Source: a virus
Virus record (IMG/VR): IMGVR_UViG_3300025276_000272
Span: 1-20,608 of that record
Reading direction: 5' to 3' (one strand)
Length of the DNA stretch: 20,608 nt
Numbering within the stretch: the first letter of the stretch is position 1; every line of letters begins with the position of its first letter. A model generated the notes under the pieces. The model had not been told where the DNA came from, did no database searches, and saw only the letters and a list, made by a program, of their open reading frames with translations. Shown here in pieces: positions 1 to 7,512 of this stretch. A program made the position numbers and the translations under genes.

Positions 1-1259
1 CCAAATGAAGTACCTGACGCACTGTCATTACCAGCAAGTCCTACAGATCTTGGAGCAAAAAACACATAATCATAAGTCCACCCTAGGTTGTACAAAATAT
101 TGTGTATGTTGAAAGGCTGTGTGGTCCCATCTGAAAACTTTTCTCTTTGAAACTTGTCAAATCTTTGGAATTCCATTTGTGTTGGACCACCAGATTCACC
201 TTGTACAGGCACTGATAGCCTATGGACCTCAGTTTTTTGTTGCACACCCAAACTTCCACCTCCTATCGCACCATCCATGTCCGGTGTCGACACCGGCATA
301 TGATAAGAAATAAATCTTGTTTTCTGTTTGCCTGCATATGCTGTGTCAAATCTTTCTTCGAATCCTGGATCGGCCTGTTTACTGTGAATAATATTAGGTG
401 TACTTCTTCCACTGGTTGTTACCACAACTGCAGGTACACCACCATATGGATTTCCATATGTACCACCACCATCTCCTGCACCGACTGTTACATCAGCCGC
501 TTGTATCAAAAATCTTAATGCCACATAGTGCATGCCACTCAGTTTACTTTCACCTGTGGGACTCCATTCGGGGTGTTCATTCAACAGTGATGAAACGGGT
601 TGATCCGCACTGCCATCAAAATATTGTATTTTTAATCTGTTGGCAAATGTGCCTTTGGTTATTGAATGTTGTGCGGGTTGTACACCACCCTTGCCAGAGG
701 CAAATATGCCACCATCTGCTTCTTGCAAATTTAATGCTGTGCTACCATCGTAGCCTTGTGAATAGTTTGGATTAGCAGTGTTTGTTAATCCGCCTAGGTG
801 CACAGGTTTACCACTAATAGTCATTCTTGAAAGCAAACTGCCCATTGCACCGTTCAAGGAGCTGGATGCCCCTATGTCACTGTTCGAACCGTGAAAGCCT
901 TGTGATATAACTGCCGCCATGTACAAATATTGTCTTGATGTATCAGCACTGTTGTCTCCCCACGTGCCAATGAATACAGGTATTGTGGCTTTTTCTAATC
1001 TGTTACCATACAACACCGGTACTGCTTGATTGGCCGCATTGAAATCTACTATTGTGGCGGCTTTGATAGCCGCACTGGTTTGGCCTGTGTTAATACTTGT
1101 ATCAGGCAAATCAAATCCGCCAGTGAAGGGTGATATAACTGCTTTTATTACTGATGAGCCAAAATCTAAAACCGGGTCAACTACGGCCTTTACACCTCTT
1201 TTAACCTCATTTGGTATTAGTTTTGAAACACGTCTTTTAACCTTGCTCCATAGTCCCAT
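1..1259 (-). CDS. Tail-tip / central tail hub protein, J-like (3' end outside window)
   Basis: An open frame runs from ATG at 1259 to the left edge with no stop, about 419 residues. The N-terminus is basic (MGLWSKVKRRVSK). Near residues 70-100 it reads NAANQAVPVLYGNRLEKATI followed by PVFIGTW. This 'prPVvYG' pattern is typical of the N-terminal part of lambda J-like tail-tip proteins, where it is followed by a strand-rich region that mentions a slow build of host-contact domains. The gene starts one base after the stop of the hub gene, and GGTGGGAAG upstream can serve as a weak ribosome site. Its place at the end of the tail cluster, after tape measure, distal tail and hub, fits a protein that closes the tail and contacts the host. 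Function is inferred from position and the short motif; the C-terminal, host-specific part is not in view. Confidence 0.75.
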   Translation of the reverse strand, partial: MGLWSKVKRRVSKLIPNEVKRGVKAVVDPVLDFGSSVIKAVISPFTGGFDLPDTSINTGQTSAAIKAATIVDFNAANQAVPVLYGNRLEKATIPVFIGTWGDNSADTSRQYLYMAAVISQGFHGSNSDIGASSSLNGAMGSLLSRMTISGKPVHLGGLTNTANPNYSQGYDGSTALNLQEADGGIFASGKGGVQPAQHSITKGTFANRLKIQYFDGSADQPVSSLLNEHPEWSPTGESKLSGMHYVALRFLIQAADVTVGAGDGGGTYGNPYGGVPAVVVTTSGRSTPNIIHSKQADPGFEERFDTAYAGKQKTRFISYHMPVSTPDMDGAIGGGSLGVQQKTEVHRLSVPVQGESGGPTQMEFQRFDKFQREKFSDGTTQPFNIHNILYNLGWTYDYVFFAPRSVGLAGNDSASGTSF

Positions 1260-1260
1260 A

Positions 1261-1866
1261 TTATTCTTCCCACCTTATGTTGCTTACATTGTTTGCACTA
1301 AAATTAAATCCTGTGTCATTAGGAAAAAGTTTTTGTTGTGATGCTGTGTTTGTAAAACCATAAATTGCAGTCCTATCAAAGTTTGAAAAAGGACCTCCAC
1401 AAAAAACTGTTACTAGTGCATCATCTGTTGTAACCTTGTATGACACGTTGTCCATTAACCCTTTGAACGCTAAAAATTCACCGCCATTACTGGCATCGTT
1501 TAATCCAGGATCAACTCTTTTTATGATATGCACTGTGCCGCCAGACACTGGATTGTTCAACAAAGTTCTTGCTATTGGTTCTGTTACAGATGAATCTGTA
1601 GCAACCGCACTAAAACTTATTTCAACTCTGTTGGCATTTATTTGTGATGTTAAAGGCAGTGCATTGTGTGACAAATATCCTTGTCCGGTTAGATACGTTT
1701 CATTAGTACTACCATCAACAAGGTTTGAAGTTGCATCAAAACTGTCATTAGTGAATCTTTTTACAATTCCATTTGGCAATTCAAGTCTAATTAAATCTAC
1801 AATCCTTAATTGACTGAGTGTTAATTTTTCTAATTGTGCATTTGTTAAATTTGTTATTCTTGGCAT
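1261..1866 (-). CDS. Tail hub protein, DUF2163-like
   Basis: 201 residues. The N-terminal half (VDLIRLELPNGIVKRFTND, then TYLTGQGYLSHNALPL) resembles the start of DUF2163-type hub proteins of gene transfer agents and siphophages, which open with a 'lf.l...dG...rfTdhd' strand and a 'tYla..g...sai' strand. The middle (ANRVEISFSAVATDSSVTEPI) matches the next segment of that fold. The order Dit-like, hub, J-like is that of the gene transfer agent and of many long-tailed phages. The usual NlpC/P60 peptidase between hub and J-like gene is absent. The start overlaps the previous stop as TAATG, with GAGG about ten bases upstream, so translation is probably coupled. The family call rests on motif memory only; confidence is moderate. 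Confidence 0.55.
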   Translation of the reverse strand: MPRITNLTNAQLEKLTLSQLRIVDLIRLELPNGIVKRFTNDSFDATSNLVDGSTNETYLTGQGYLSHNALPLTSQINANRVEISFSAVATDSSVTEPIARTLLNNPVSGGTVHIIKRVDPGLNDASNGGEFLAFKGLMDNVSYKVTTDDALVTVFCGGPFSNFDRTAIYGFTNTASQQKLFPNDTGFNFSANNVSNIRWEE

Positions 1867-2489
1867 TATACGTCCTCTATAAAATCTATGCTGTATTCAA
1901 AATAGCCATTTTGGTTTGTACCAATTGCAATTTCATCGCTAGTGTTAGTTACCGTCCAATCAATGCTGTTGTAACCAACTGTGGTTGCTGTTAGTGTTTG
2001 ACGCAGTGAAGGAAATATTGAAATAGTATCTACAGTTGATCCATCTAGATTAGTATCTGCTGTTAGTTGATATACTTTTGTGTGATCGCTGAATCTAACA
2101 AAGTCGCCTTTCTTTAGTGTGCCACTTCCGCCTGCTACTGCAATTGTTGTGCTTCCTTTAATAAAATTATACGCAGGTGCTGTGCTGGATAAAAGTTGCA
2201 CAGTTACAGTGCCACTTGCTGTGCCACTTGTGTTAGAAATAACTGGGGGTGAAACAGTGGTACTACTTTGACCAGTATACTGTTGACTCATAACTTCAAA
2301 TGCTTCTGATCTTAACAATGGTGGTGACTGTAAAGTAAATGACCAACGATGTCCTAAAAATTTTTGTGTTGCTTTTTGCCCAGAGTCGACCACACCTAAT
2401 CCATAATTGATACTTTTAAAATCTAACACTTTGTATGTTACTGCTTTGCCAGTATCATCAAAATTTTGATTGGCACTTATGTTACCCAT
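1866..2489 (-). CDS. Distal-tail-like structural protein, paralogue B
   Basis: 207 residues. It shares a set of motifs, in the same order, with the gene just upstream in the operon: FLGHRWSFTLQSPPL (about residues 44-58) against FGHQYWSFTIQTPPL; KGDFVRFSDHTKVYQL against FGDFFQFTDHKKIYMI; a short FPSLRQT against FPRVIKKT; and the ending TNQNGYFEY against TNQNGLFVF. The opening 'W.f.lq.PpL' segment is typical of phage distal tail (Dit-like) proteins that form the ring between tail tube and tip. The middle is strand-rich with an 'SGTASGTVTVQ' stretch that the partner lacks. TAATG overlap with the upstream stop and GGGAGG before it indicate coupled translation. Two adjacent copies suggest a duplication followed by divergence. 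Confidence 0.6.
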   Translation of the reverse strand: MGNISANQNFDDTGKAVTYKVLDFKSINYGLGVVDSGQKATQKFLGHRWSFTLQSPPLLRSEAFEVMSQQYTGQSSTTVSPPVISNTSGTASGTVTVQLLSSTAPAYNFIKGSTTIAVAGGSGTLKKGDFVRFSDHTKVYQLTADTNLDGSTVDTISIFPSLRQTLTATTVGYNSIDWTVTNTSDEIAIGTNQNGYFEYSIDFIEDV

Positions 2490-3124
2490 TAGAAAACCTC
2501 CCTAACTTCTTTTTCAAACACAAACAGTCCATTTTGATTTGTGCTAAAACTGTTTGTTTCTCCTAAAGCAATTACCTGCACACTTAAATCATTAAACTTA
2601 ACATTCTGTGTGCTTGTTTTTTTTATTACTCTAGGGAAGAACGAATATTGTGCTGTGGTGCAAGGTGCTCCTCCAAAGTTTGCTGGATCGAGACTTGCGT
2701 CATCGGTGTTAATCATATAAATTTTTTTATGATCTGTAAATTGAAAAAAGTCTCCAAAAGACAAACTCATTCCTGCAGTGCTGGTGTCAGTAAGTTCAAA
2801 GTCGATAACGTTAGCACCTTTGCTTCTTGCCGCTGATTCCAAAACCCCTGCTCCTGATGGGCTTGTAGTAGTATCTACACTACCATTAGCATCATGGAAT
2901 ATACCTGGTTTTATATCTAGTGTGGTTGCAGATTCAGTGTTGTTGAATAAAACTGCAAAGTCATCTTGAAATTGTTCTCTAGTAAGTGGGGGTGTTTGTA
3001 TGGTAAAACTCCAGTACTGATGTCCGAAGTCTGCAACATATCTCTTGCCGCTCAACGAAGTATTTTTAATGGTCTCAACGTTGCTTTGCCAATTGATTGC
3101 TGTTATCCTGTTTTCCAGTGCCAT
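2489..3124 (-). CDS. Distal-tail-like structural protein, paralogue A
   Basis: 211 residues, directly after the tape measure gene (TAATG overlap). The N-terminus RYVADFGHQYWSFTIQTPPL followed by an acidic helix (EQFQDDFAVLFNN) is the usual layout of Dit-like proteins: a strand pair ending in 'PPL', then a helix that spans the ring. The C-terminal half (GDFFQFTDHKKIYMIN, FFPRV, TNQNGLFVFEKEVREVF) is shared with the next gene, its paralogue. Tape measure then Dit then hub is the standard siphovirus order, and this copy sits in the canonical Dit position. I infer that it caps the tube; the division of labour between the two copies cannot be read from sequence. Confidence 0.6.
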   Translation of the reverse strand: MALENRITAINWQSNVETIKNTSLSGKRYVADFGHQYWSFTIQTPPLTREQFQDDFAVLFNNTESATTLDIKPGIFHDANGSVDTTTSPSGAGVLESAARSKGANVIDFELTDTSTAGMSLSFGDFFQFTDHKKIYMINTDDASLDPANFGGAPCTTAQYSFFPRVIKKTSTQNVKFNDLSVQVIALGETNSFSTNQNGLFVFEKEVREVF

Positions 3125-5049
3125 TAAGCAAGTCTCCTACCCTGCTGTCTAAATGCTTGTTGTATTGTACCAACAATTAAATTCTTTCTTGATAATAATA
3201 ATTCATCGAATCCCTGTGAGTCGATAGCATTGATGTTAAAGTTTACAACAACTTCTCCTCCCATTCCACCTGTTCCGCTACCTGATGACAGCTGGTCATT
3301 TGGAACAACTGTGCCAGTAGAGTTAGGAACAAATAATTCTGGTCCTTCCTCACCAACAACAACTGGTTGATTTGCTTTTGCTACACCACCTTCTGCAAGG
3401 AAAGGTATTTTAAATCCTGTTAACATTTCTATACCTTTAATAATTGCAATCCTAGCCGCAATCCTCATTAAGTCCGATATAACTGATCTAGTAAAGTCTT
3501 TGAAATTAAATTTACCTGTCATTACAAAGTTTGCAAGTGAGTCTGCCATTCCATTGAATGCATTGGCTCCTGCTTGTGCTAATTGTTTCTGTGCGTCGGC
3601 ACCTTCCTTCATTGCATTTTTGAAGCCACCTTTGTATGCACCAGTTAAGTCTTTGACTTTGCCCAACAACGTGTCATCCTGTTCAATCAGTTCTCCGTTC
3701 TTGCCTATCATGCCATCTAATTCTTCATTGACTGCTTTTAATTCTGTTCTTTTTTCTCGTAGGGCTTTAACTAATTCCAATGCCTTCGTGGTAAATTTTC
3801 CTTCAGATAATGTACCATCCGCCATCTGCATCAGCATGATGTCTAATTCTGAATTAGTGCCATCTATTGTTTTACTTAGGCCATTAAATTTCTTTCTTAA
3901 TTTGTCAGTCTCATTTCTTAAACTACTTCCGGCATTTTTATATTCTTGTGCTTTTTCTTCAAACCCTAATGCATCTAACACTTGGCCAATTTTTTCTTGT
4001 CCAGCCGCCATCACATCCATAAAGTCAGCAAATAAGTTAGTAATTGTTCCTAGAGCGGCTCCAATAGCAACCACTATGGCTTTACCTGTTAGTCCTAACA
4101 TTAAGAAACCAATCACACCTAGAGTTTTTATTGGTCCAGGTAATGCATCTGTGGCTGTTAGTATGTTATTGAAACTGAGTCTTAAAAAAGTGAATATAGG
4201 ACTTATTGCATCCAGTATCTGTCCACTGCCTAACAAGATGTCCTCTGTTGCAGTTATTATTCCTTGACCAATTTTTTCTGCAGATTTTTGTATGTCTCCA
4301 AACTTGCCTTGTAAAAAATCATCTAATAATGCCGCCGCGGCTTTTAATTGATCAAATCCACCAGCGTCTCCAACTTTTAATTGGAAGTTAAAAAACTTAT
4401 CTCCTATCATTGACAAAGTACCATCAAAGGTATTTGCTAATGCTATTGCCGCCTGTCCAAATTTTCCATCTGGACCAAAATCTCTTTGTAATGCCGCCGC
4501 TGTTTCTTCTGTGGTTATCTTGACGCCATCTTTAAATCCTAATAATGCTTTAACACCTCTTTCTCTTAAAAGATCTGCCGCACTTATACCACCAACTAAT
4601 GCTCTCTGTATTTGTTCACCAGCTGTCTTAAAGTCTAATCCTGATATAGCCGCTACGTTGGCTGTTATCTCTAAATTTTTTGTAAGTTCTTCTGCGTTTT
4701 TTGATACAACTGCCAAGTTACCTGATGCCGCCGCAATTTGATCCAGTGAGAATGGAACTTTACCAGCAAAGGTTGTTAATGCGTCAAAGGCTTTCGCACC
4801 TTCTTCAGCACTGTTGAATAAGAATTTAAATCTTAATCTTAAACTTTCAACACTTCTGCTTACGTCAACAAATCCTTTGGCAAGTTTAGTAGCACCAATA
4901 GCCGCAAAGACACCTAGTGCCGCTTTTGCTACTGAACCTAGACTTCCGGTGCTACTTTTTAATCTGTTAACATCGTTGTTAAGACGCCCAAGTGCTCGTT
5001 GGTTTTTTACTGCTACCTCAATACCTAATCTTGTTTTTGCATCAGCCAT
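3124..5049 (-). CDS. Tail tape measure protein
   Basis: 641 residues, the longest protein of the tail block. The N-terminal 50 residues are polar and helical (LGIEVAVKNQRALGRLNNDV), followed by the 'F..L...AGKVPFSLDQIAAASGNLAV' segment seen in many tape measures. A glycine-rich hydrophobic stretch lies near residues 305-340 (LGVIGFLMLGLTGKAIVVAI) and may insert into the host membrane during ejection. A charged helical region follows (about 365-460). The C-terminus has the lambda-type ending: FNFKDFTRSVISDLMRIAAR, then FLAEGGVAKANQPVVVGEEG. At about 0.15 nm per residue this would give a tail near 95 nm, shorter than lambda's. The start overlaps the stop of the frameshifted chaperone frame (TAATG). 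The call is firm from size, motifs and position. Confidence 0.92.
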   Translation of the reverse strand: MADAKTRLGIEVAVKNQRALGRLNNDVNRLKSSTGSLGSVAKAALGVFAAIGATKLAKGFVDVSRSVESLRLRFKFLFNSAEEGAKAFDALTTFAGKVPFSLDQIAAASGNLAVVSKNAEELTKNLEITANVAAISGLDFKTAGEQIQRALVGGISAADLLRERGVKALLGFKDGVKITTEETAAALQRDFGPDGKFGQAAIALANTFDGTLSMIGDKFFNFQLKVGDAGGFDQLKAAAALLDDFLQGKFGDIQKSAEKIGQGIITATEDILLGSGQILDAISPIFTFLRLSFNNILTATDALPGPIKTLGVIGFLMLGLTGKAIVVAIGAALGTITNLFADFMDVMAAGQEKIGQVLDALGFEEKAQEYKNAGSSLRNETDKLRKKFNGLSKTIDGTNSELDIMLMQMADGTLSEGKFTTKALELVKALREKRTELKAVNEELDGMIGKNGELIEQDDTLLGKVKDLTGAYKGGFKNAMKEGADAQKQLAQAGANAFNGMADSLANFVMTGKFNFKDFTRSVISDLMRIAARIAIIKGIEMLTGFKIPFLAEGGVAKANQPVVVGEEGPELFVPNSTGTVVPNDQLSSGSGTGGMGGEVVVNFNINAIDSQGFDELLLSRKNLIVGTIQQAFRQQGRRLA

Positions 5050-5249
5050 TATCTACGTCTCCTTGTTGCCTGTTGGGGCATGGTTTTCTGTTTGCTCATT
5101 TGTCTTTTCCTCTCTTCTTCCTCGTACAACATAAATCCAGCCCACAGTTCAATTTCCAATGTTGTCATTTGCAATACCTCTTGAATAGATTTTTTTAATC
5201 TATCCGCCAGCACCATTACAAATCGCAACTCAACATTGGAATCTATTCC
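5049..5249 (-). CDS. Tail assembly chaperone extension (GpT-like), reached by -1 frameshift
   Basis: The 194 bases between the chaperone stop and the tape measure are open in one minus-strand frame, -1 relative to the upstream chaperone gene. This frame can be entered only near the end of that gene and ends in a TAATG overlap with the tape measure start. It encodes about 66 residues: GIDSNVELRFV, then MVLADRLKKSIQEVLQ, MTTLEIELWAGFMLYEEEER, and a basic tail ending in RRRR. The 'TTLEIELWAGFMLYEEE' core resembles the T domain of G/GT tail chaperones, which contacts the tape measure and tail tube subunits. Independent starts exist: ATG at 5216 has no ribosome site, while ATG at 5168 has AAGAGG eight bases upstream and would give 39 residues. 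Frameshift fusion, a product of about 178 residues, is favoured by precedent in lambda and most siphophages. Confidence 0.65.
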   Translation of the reverse strand, partial: GIDSNVELRFVMVLADRLKKSIQEVLQMTTLEIELWAGFMLYEEEERKRQMSKQKTMPQQATRRRR

Positions 5250-5252
5250 TTT
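5183..5252 (-). promoter_or_regulatory. Candidate -1 frameshift signal of the tail chaperone
   Basis: In the zero frame the chaperone ends GCA AAG GAA TAG. A-AAG at 5252-5249 lets tRNA-Lys slip back one base onto AAA, entering the open -1 frame (GGA ATA GAT). It is not a full X-XXY-YYZ heptamer. GAATAGATT at 5248-5240, which covers the zero-frame stop, is perfectly complementary over nine bases to AATCTATTC at 5191-5183; a competing local stem of seven pairs uses 5203-5197 with 5191-5185. The -1 frame is closed by TGA 21 bases upstream of the A-AAG, so the slip must happen inside this short window. The +1 frame closes quickly. Confidence 0.45.
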
Positions 5253-5587
5253 GCGACAGTTTCCTGATCAAGGCTTAGTTTAACATTATTAATTAATGAA
5301 CCAACTTTAATGACCACCATTGGGTCTGCTTCGTTCATTAACTTGATCCTGTCAGCGTCATGGAATAATTTTTTGCCGTTTTTATCTCTAGCTTTTACAA
5401 TTATACTCTCCACAACTGCTTCGATTGTTTTCCCTTGGGATTGCAATTCGATAACCTTTGCCTCGTCTCTTAATGGATATGTGGTTCTGCAATAAATGTC
5501 AGTGTCCCACTCCTCCACATGGATCTTTTTCATATCACCACTAATGCTGTTAGCATAGTGTTTCGATATTTTGTCAGTTATACTCAT
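5243..5587 (-). CDS. Tail assembly chaperone (GpG-like), zero-frame product
   Basis: 114 residues, soluble, mixed charge, between the tail tube block and the tape measure, which is the invariant place of the G/GT chaperone pair. The body MSITDKISKHYANSISGDMKKIHVEEWDTDIY, with later 'AVVESIIVKARDKNGKKLF' and 'DRIKLMNEADPMVVIKVGSLI', has the look of small chaperones with a substrate-binding fold that report 'lf...d...l...dp.vi..i'. TAGAGGAGATATAAGATG gives a clear ribosome site for the start at 5587. The stop at 5243 is followed by an open -1 frame leading to the tape measure, so the full chaperone is expected as a minor, longer product. It would keep the tape measure soluble during tail assembly and is not part of the virion. 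Confidence 0.75.
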   Translation of the reverse strand: MSITDKISKHYANSISGDMKKIHVEEWDTDIYCRTTYPLRDEAKVIELQSQGKTIEAVVESIIVKARDKNGKKLFHDADRIKLMNEADPMVVIKVGSLINNVKLSLDQETVAKE

Positions 5588-5599
5588 CTTATATCTCCT

Positions 5600-5875
5600 C
5601 TATTTTATTGTTGTCTTAATGCTTGGTCCAACCACACCACGTGGGGCTTGTTTACTCCTACCATGTTCAAGTGCATGACCATATGGTTGTGGATTAGAAA
5701 TTGTATATTTTTTCTTGTTTCCACTCATACGCCAACTGTTCTTAAACAGACCGGAACGTACCGGTGATAATTGCCGAACCTTGTTTAACAATTTAACACT
5801 AGTATTCTTAACTGCTTGTTCGACATCGTCGTTAACAGATTTGATTAGTGCCTTGTTGTTAAACGTAATCTTCAT
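5600..5875 (-). CDS. Small neck / tail-completion protein, HK97 gp10-like
   Basis: 91 residues. The pattern NTSVKLLNKVRQLSPVRSGLFKNSWRM, then YTISNPQPYGHALEHG, is the signature of HK97 gp10-like proteins: a helix ending in 'sPvrtG.lr.sw', a strand, and 'n...Ya..lEyG'. They act in the neck or tail completion. The basic C-terminus (RGVVGPSIKTTIK) is usual. The gene normally lies between connector and tail terminator; here it lies after the tail tube gene. It starts four bases after the previous stop with no clear ribosome site, so it may depend on coupling. Confidence 0.75.
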   Translation of the reverse strand: MKITFNNKALIKSVNDDVEQAVKNTSVKLLNKVRQLSPVRSGLFKNSWRMSGNKKKYTISNPQPYGHALEHGRSKQAPRGVVGPSIKTTIK

Positions 5876-5879
5876 GTTA

Positions 5880-6296
5880 CTAAAGATCTGCTTTTGTTAA
5901 AGCGCCTGTACCTTGGAAAGATACTTCTGCCGTAACTGCCCCATCATTAGCAGTCGAAATTTCGTGACTGGTAATAATTACTTCTCCAGATAATTTAACA
6001 CCTGTAGCTTGTCCACTTGGGAATAGCTCGATAGATGCCGCCGCCGCTCCCGCGCCTGCAAACAATGCCGATTGTGCCGCATCGTCGTCTCTGAAGTATA
6101 AACTTAAACTGCCAGTAAAGTTTGTTAGTCCTGGTAGATAAGTTCTTGATGTTGATCCCATTGCTGAAGTCTCAATCGTATCACCTGTTTGTGATACAGA
6201 AAAAGAAATGATAGAAGCAACATTTGTTACAGAACCGCCAACGTCAAATTTAGCGACTCCTTGTGTTCCTGAATAGATTGCTGTGTTAGTAGCCAT
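5880..6296 (-). CDS. Major tail tube protein
   Basis: 138 residues. The sequence is strand-rich with almost no long helix: a start MATNTAIYSGTQGVAKFD, then ISFSVSQTGDTIETSAMGS, SLYFRDDDAAQSALF, and an end SHEISTANDGAVTAEVSFQG. 'v..w..s...d.iettamG', 'G..l..y.d..d..q..l' and 'G.v......s...dg...~~~~f.g.G' are the usual stations of siphovirus tail tube proteins of this small class. It has one of the strongest ribosome sites of the tail block (GAGGAGG, eight bases before ATG), as expected for an abundant virion protein. It would polymerise into the tube around the tape measure. The call is good from pattern and place, although some short families look alike. Confidence 0.8.
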   Translation of the reverse strand: MATNTAIYSGTQGVAKFDVGGSVTNVASIISFSVSQTGDTIETSAMGSTSRTYLPGLTNFTGSLSLYFRDDDAAQSALFAGAGAAAASIELFPSGQATGVKLSGEVIITSHEISTANDGAVTAEVSFQGTGALTKADL

Positions 6297-6299
6297 TGC

Positions 6300-6509
6300 C
6301 TATTCCTCCTCTTTTTTGTTGTTAATGACTTCAGCATCTGCTTTCGTAATTCGCATCTGCCTTTGTCTTGGTTTAATTTGGATTTCTTTCTGTGGTTTTT
6401 TAATCACAGCAGGTTTTTTAAATTTCCAGCCTGATCTCAAATGGTCTTGAACCTGTGGGTTGTCGACTATTTTTGAATTCCCTTGTTTATCATACATCTG
6501 TATTGACAT
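6300..6509 (-). CDS. Small basic protein of unknown function
   Basis: 69 residues, highly charged: MSIQMYDKQGNSKIVDNPQVQDHLRSGW, then lysine-rich KKPAVIKKPQKEIQIKPRQRQ and an acidic end NNKKEEE. The opening reads like the short 'm..~~dg....v......l...Gw' peptide that many head-tail clusters carry, where a small protein precedes the tail tube gene. No fold or catalytic motif can be named. It overlaps the tail terminator stop as TAATG and ends three bases before the tail tube start, so it is part of the same operon. It is likely expressed because the frame is fully open and the spacing tight. Confidence 0.6.
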   Translation of the reverse strand: MSIQMYDKQGNSKIVDNPQVQDHLRSGWKFKKPAVIKKPQKEIQIKPRQRQMRITKADAEVINNKKEEE

Positions 6510-6946
6510 TATGGATTACCTCTCTTGTAAGCATAAGTCACTGAAAGTGTTGCATTGAACTGCCCTAGTGGTTGTTGTCTTTCAACGACTTCTATGTTGT
6601 TAATTGATGATTGTACGTAGTGTGTGGCAGTGTTGTCAACAGTTATATTTCTATCTCTGCTTAACTCCAATGTTTCTTCTATTTTTTCAATTAGATTGTT
6701 TCTTGCTGTGTCTAGTTCACTGCCTCTGACAAAACATCTTAATTCTATTTCCATTGTGCCTTGTCTTTCTGACATACTGATGTCTTCTCTTTCCTCATTG
6801 CCACTGACAACAAGTATTGCTGGAAACTGTGTGATTGCTAGTTTTTCAAATTCAAAGAACTCTCTGCTAACCAAGACTGCTCCTGGTTTAGACATATTCT
6901 TTAATTGAGCAACGATATCTTTCGCTATGTTTTCTCTGGCACTCAT
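6509..6946 (-). CDS. Probable tail terminator / tail completion protein
   Basis: 145 residues. Segments: helix SARENIAKDIVAQLKNM; strand GAVLVSREFFEFEKLAITQFPAILVVSG; strand RQGTMEIELRCFVRG; helix ELDTARNNLIEKIEETLEL; and an end in strands (NNIEVVERQQPLGQFNATLSVTYAYKRG). An alpha-beta protein that opens with a helix, has 'fPai.v..g.e' in the middle and closes with 'p.g.f....~v~Y.y' is the tail terminator pattern (lambda gpU-like ring). It lies between connector and tail tube. The start at 6946 lacks an obvious ribosome site. The call is by pattern and place. Confidence 0.65.
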   Translation of the reverse strand: MSARENIAKDIVAQLKNMSKPGAVLVSREFFEFEKLAITQFPAILVVSGNEEREDISMSERQGTMEIELRCFVRGSELDTARNNLIEKIEETLELSRDRNITVDNTATHYVQSSINNIEVVERQQPLGQFNATLSVTYAYKRGNP

Positions 6947-6951
6947 GATTG

Positions 6952-7398
6952 TTATCTAACCAATCGATTGAAGTGTGTAGGTCTCTTTTCTGATCTTTCT
7001 ATTGTACCACTGCTATCGAAATCGTATTTGACTCCTTGTCTTAAGATTTTGTCGAATTCTGTTTTGTATTCTTGCCTGTAGTAGGCCATTTTTTCTCTGA
7101 ATACATCACCTTCAGGTGAGAACGTACTTAAACGCGGGTAAACAAAAAAGCCCAGTACATGATATACTGCACATCTTGTCCACTGGCTGTCTACAAGTAA
7201 GCTGTCTTCGAATTCTGCATCATTGGGTGTTGTTATGTCGTACATGGCTGATCCAGCACGAGGCCACCAATCTATTTCAATGTCTCTTTTTACGTCTGCA
7301 GTTGATAGTGTGTGGAGATCCGAGTAATCTTGGATTCCGTAATTTTTGATATCCGGTTCGTATTGTTCGATATCGGAATCAGTTGTAAAGTTAGCCAC
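6952..7398 (-). CDS. Head-tail connector protein
   Basis: 148 residues, first gene after the capsid terminator. It starts with GTG at 7398, chosen because AGGAGG lies eight bases upstream. The N-terminus FTTDSDIEQYEPDIKNYGIQDYSDLHTLS, then helices DVKRDIEIDWWPRAG and DSQWTRCAVYHVLGFFVYPRL, and a helix FREKMAYYRQEYKTEFDKILRQG, give an all-helical adaptor with an N-terminal 'l...dp.l...i..~~~' segment as in head-tail adaptor proteins. The C-terminal 'YDFDSSGTIERSEKR' is typical of these connectors in marine phages. It would bind under the portal and open the tail path. A promoter-like element and a small hairpin lie in front of it. Confidence 0.7.
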   Translation of the reverse strand: MANFTTDSDIEQYEPDIKNYGIQDYSDLHTLSTADVKRDIEIDWWPRAGSAMYDITTPNDAEFEDSLLVDSQWTRCAVYHVLGFFVYPRLSTFSPEGDVFREKMAYYRQEYKTEFDKILRQGVKYDFDSSGTIERSEKRPTHFNRLVR

Positions 7399-7447
7399 TT
7401 AAAAGTCCTCCTGTTAAAGTGTGTTGCAAGTCCTTCTTGCTAAAGTT

Positions 7448-7455
7448 TATTTATT
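7448..7455 (-). promoter_or_regulatory. Candidate late-promoter element AATAAATA before connector gene
   Basis: On the coding strand the block reads CAATAAATA. It lies 50 bases before the GTG start at 7398 and 28 bases past the capsid terminator, so it could restart transcription for the tail operon. Between element and start lies a perfect five-pair hairpin with loop AAGGA (GCAAG at 7440-7436, CTTGC at 7430-7426). No -35 box of sigma70 type is seen at the right distance. The same element is found before four other genes. Confidence 0.4.
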
Positions 7456-7482
7456 GCGTGTGCAACAGTGTTAAGCACTAAT

Positions 7483-7512
7483 AAAAAAGCCCCAAGTTTC
7501 CTCAGGGCTTTT
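7483..7512 (-). terminator. Rho-independent terminator after the major capsid gene
   Basis: Read on the coding strand, AAAAGCCCTGAG pairs with CTTGGGGCTTTT around a GAAA tetraloop (7512-7501, loop 7500-7497, 7496-7485). This is a twelve-pair stem with two G-U pairs, followed by a T run. It lies 40 bases after the capsid stop at 7553. It separates head genes from tail genes and should raise capsid transcript level against the tail genes. The clearest terminator in the window. Confidence 0.92.

Noticed and set aside
1436-1813. Plus-strand frames opposite hub, Dit-like, capsid and portal genes
   Set aside because: None has a ribosome site or a recognisable motif, and the minus-strand genes are continuous and coupled there.
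3500-4267. 255-residue open frame on the plus strand
   Set aside because: It lies opposite the tape measure gene, has no ribosome site and shadows a coding frame with clear tape measure motifs.
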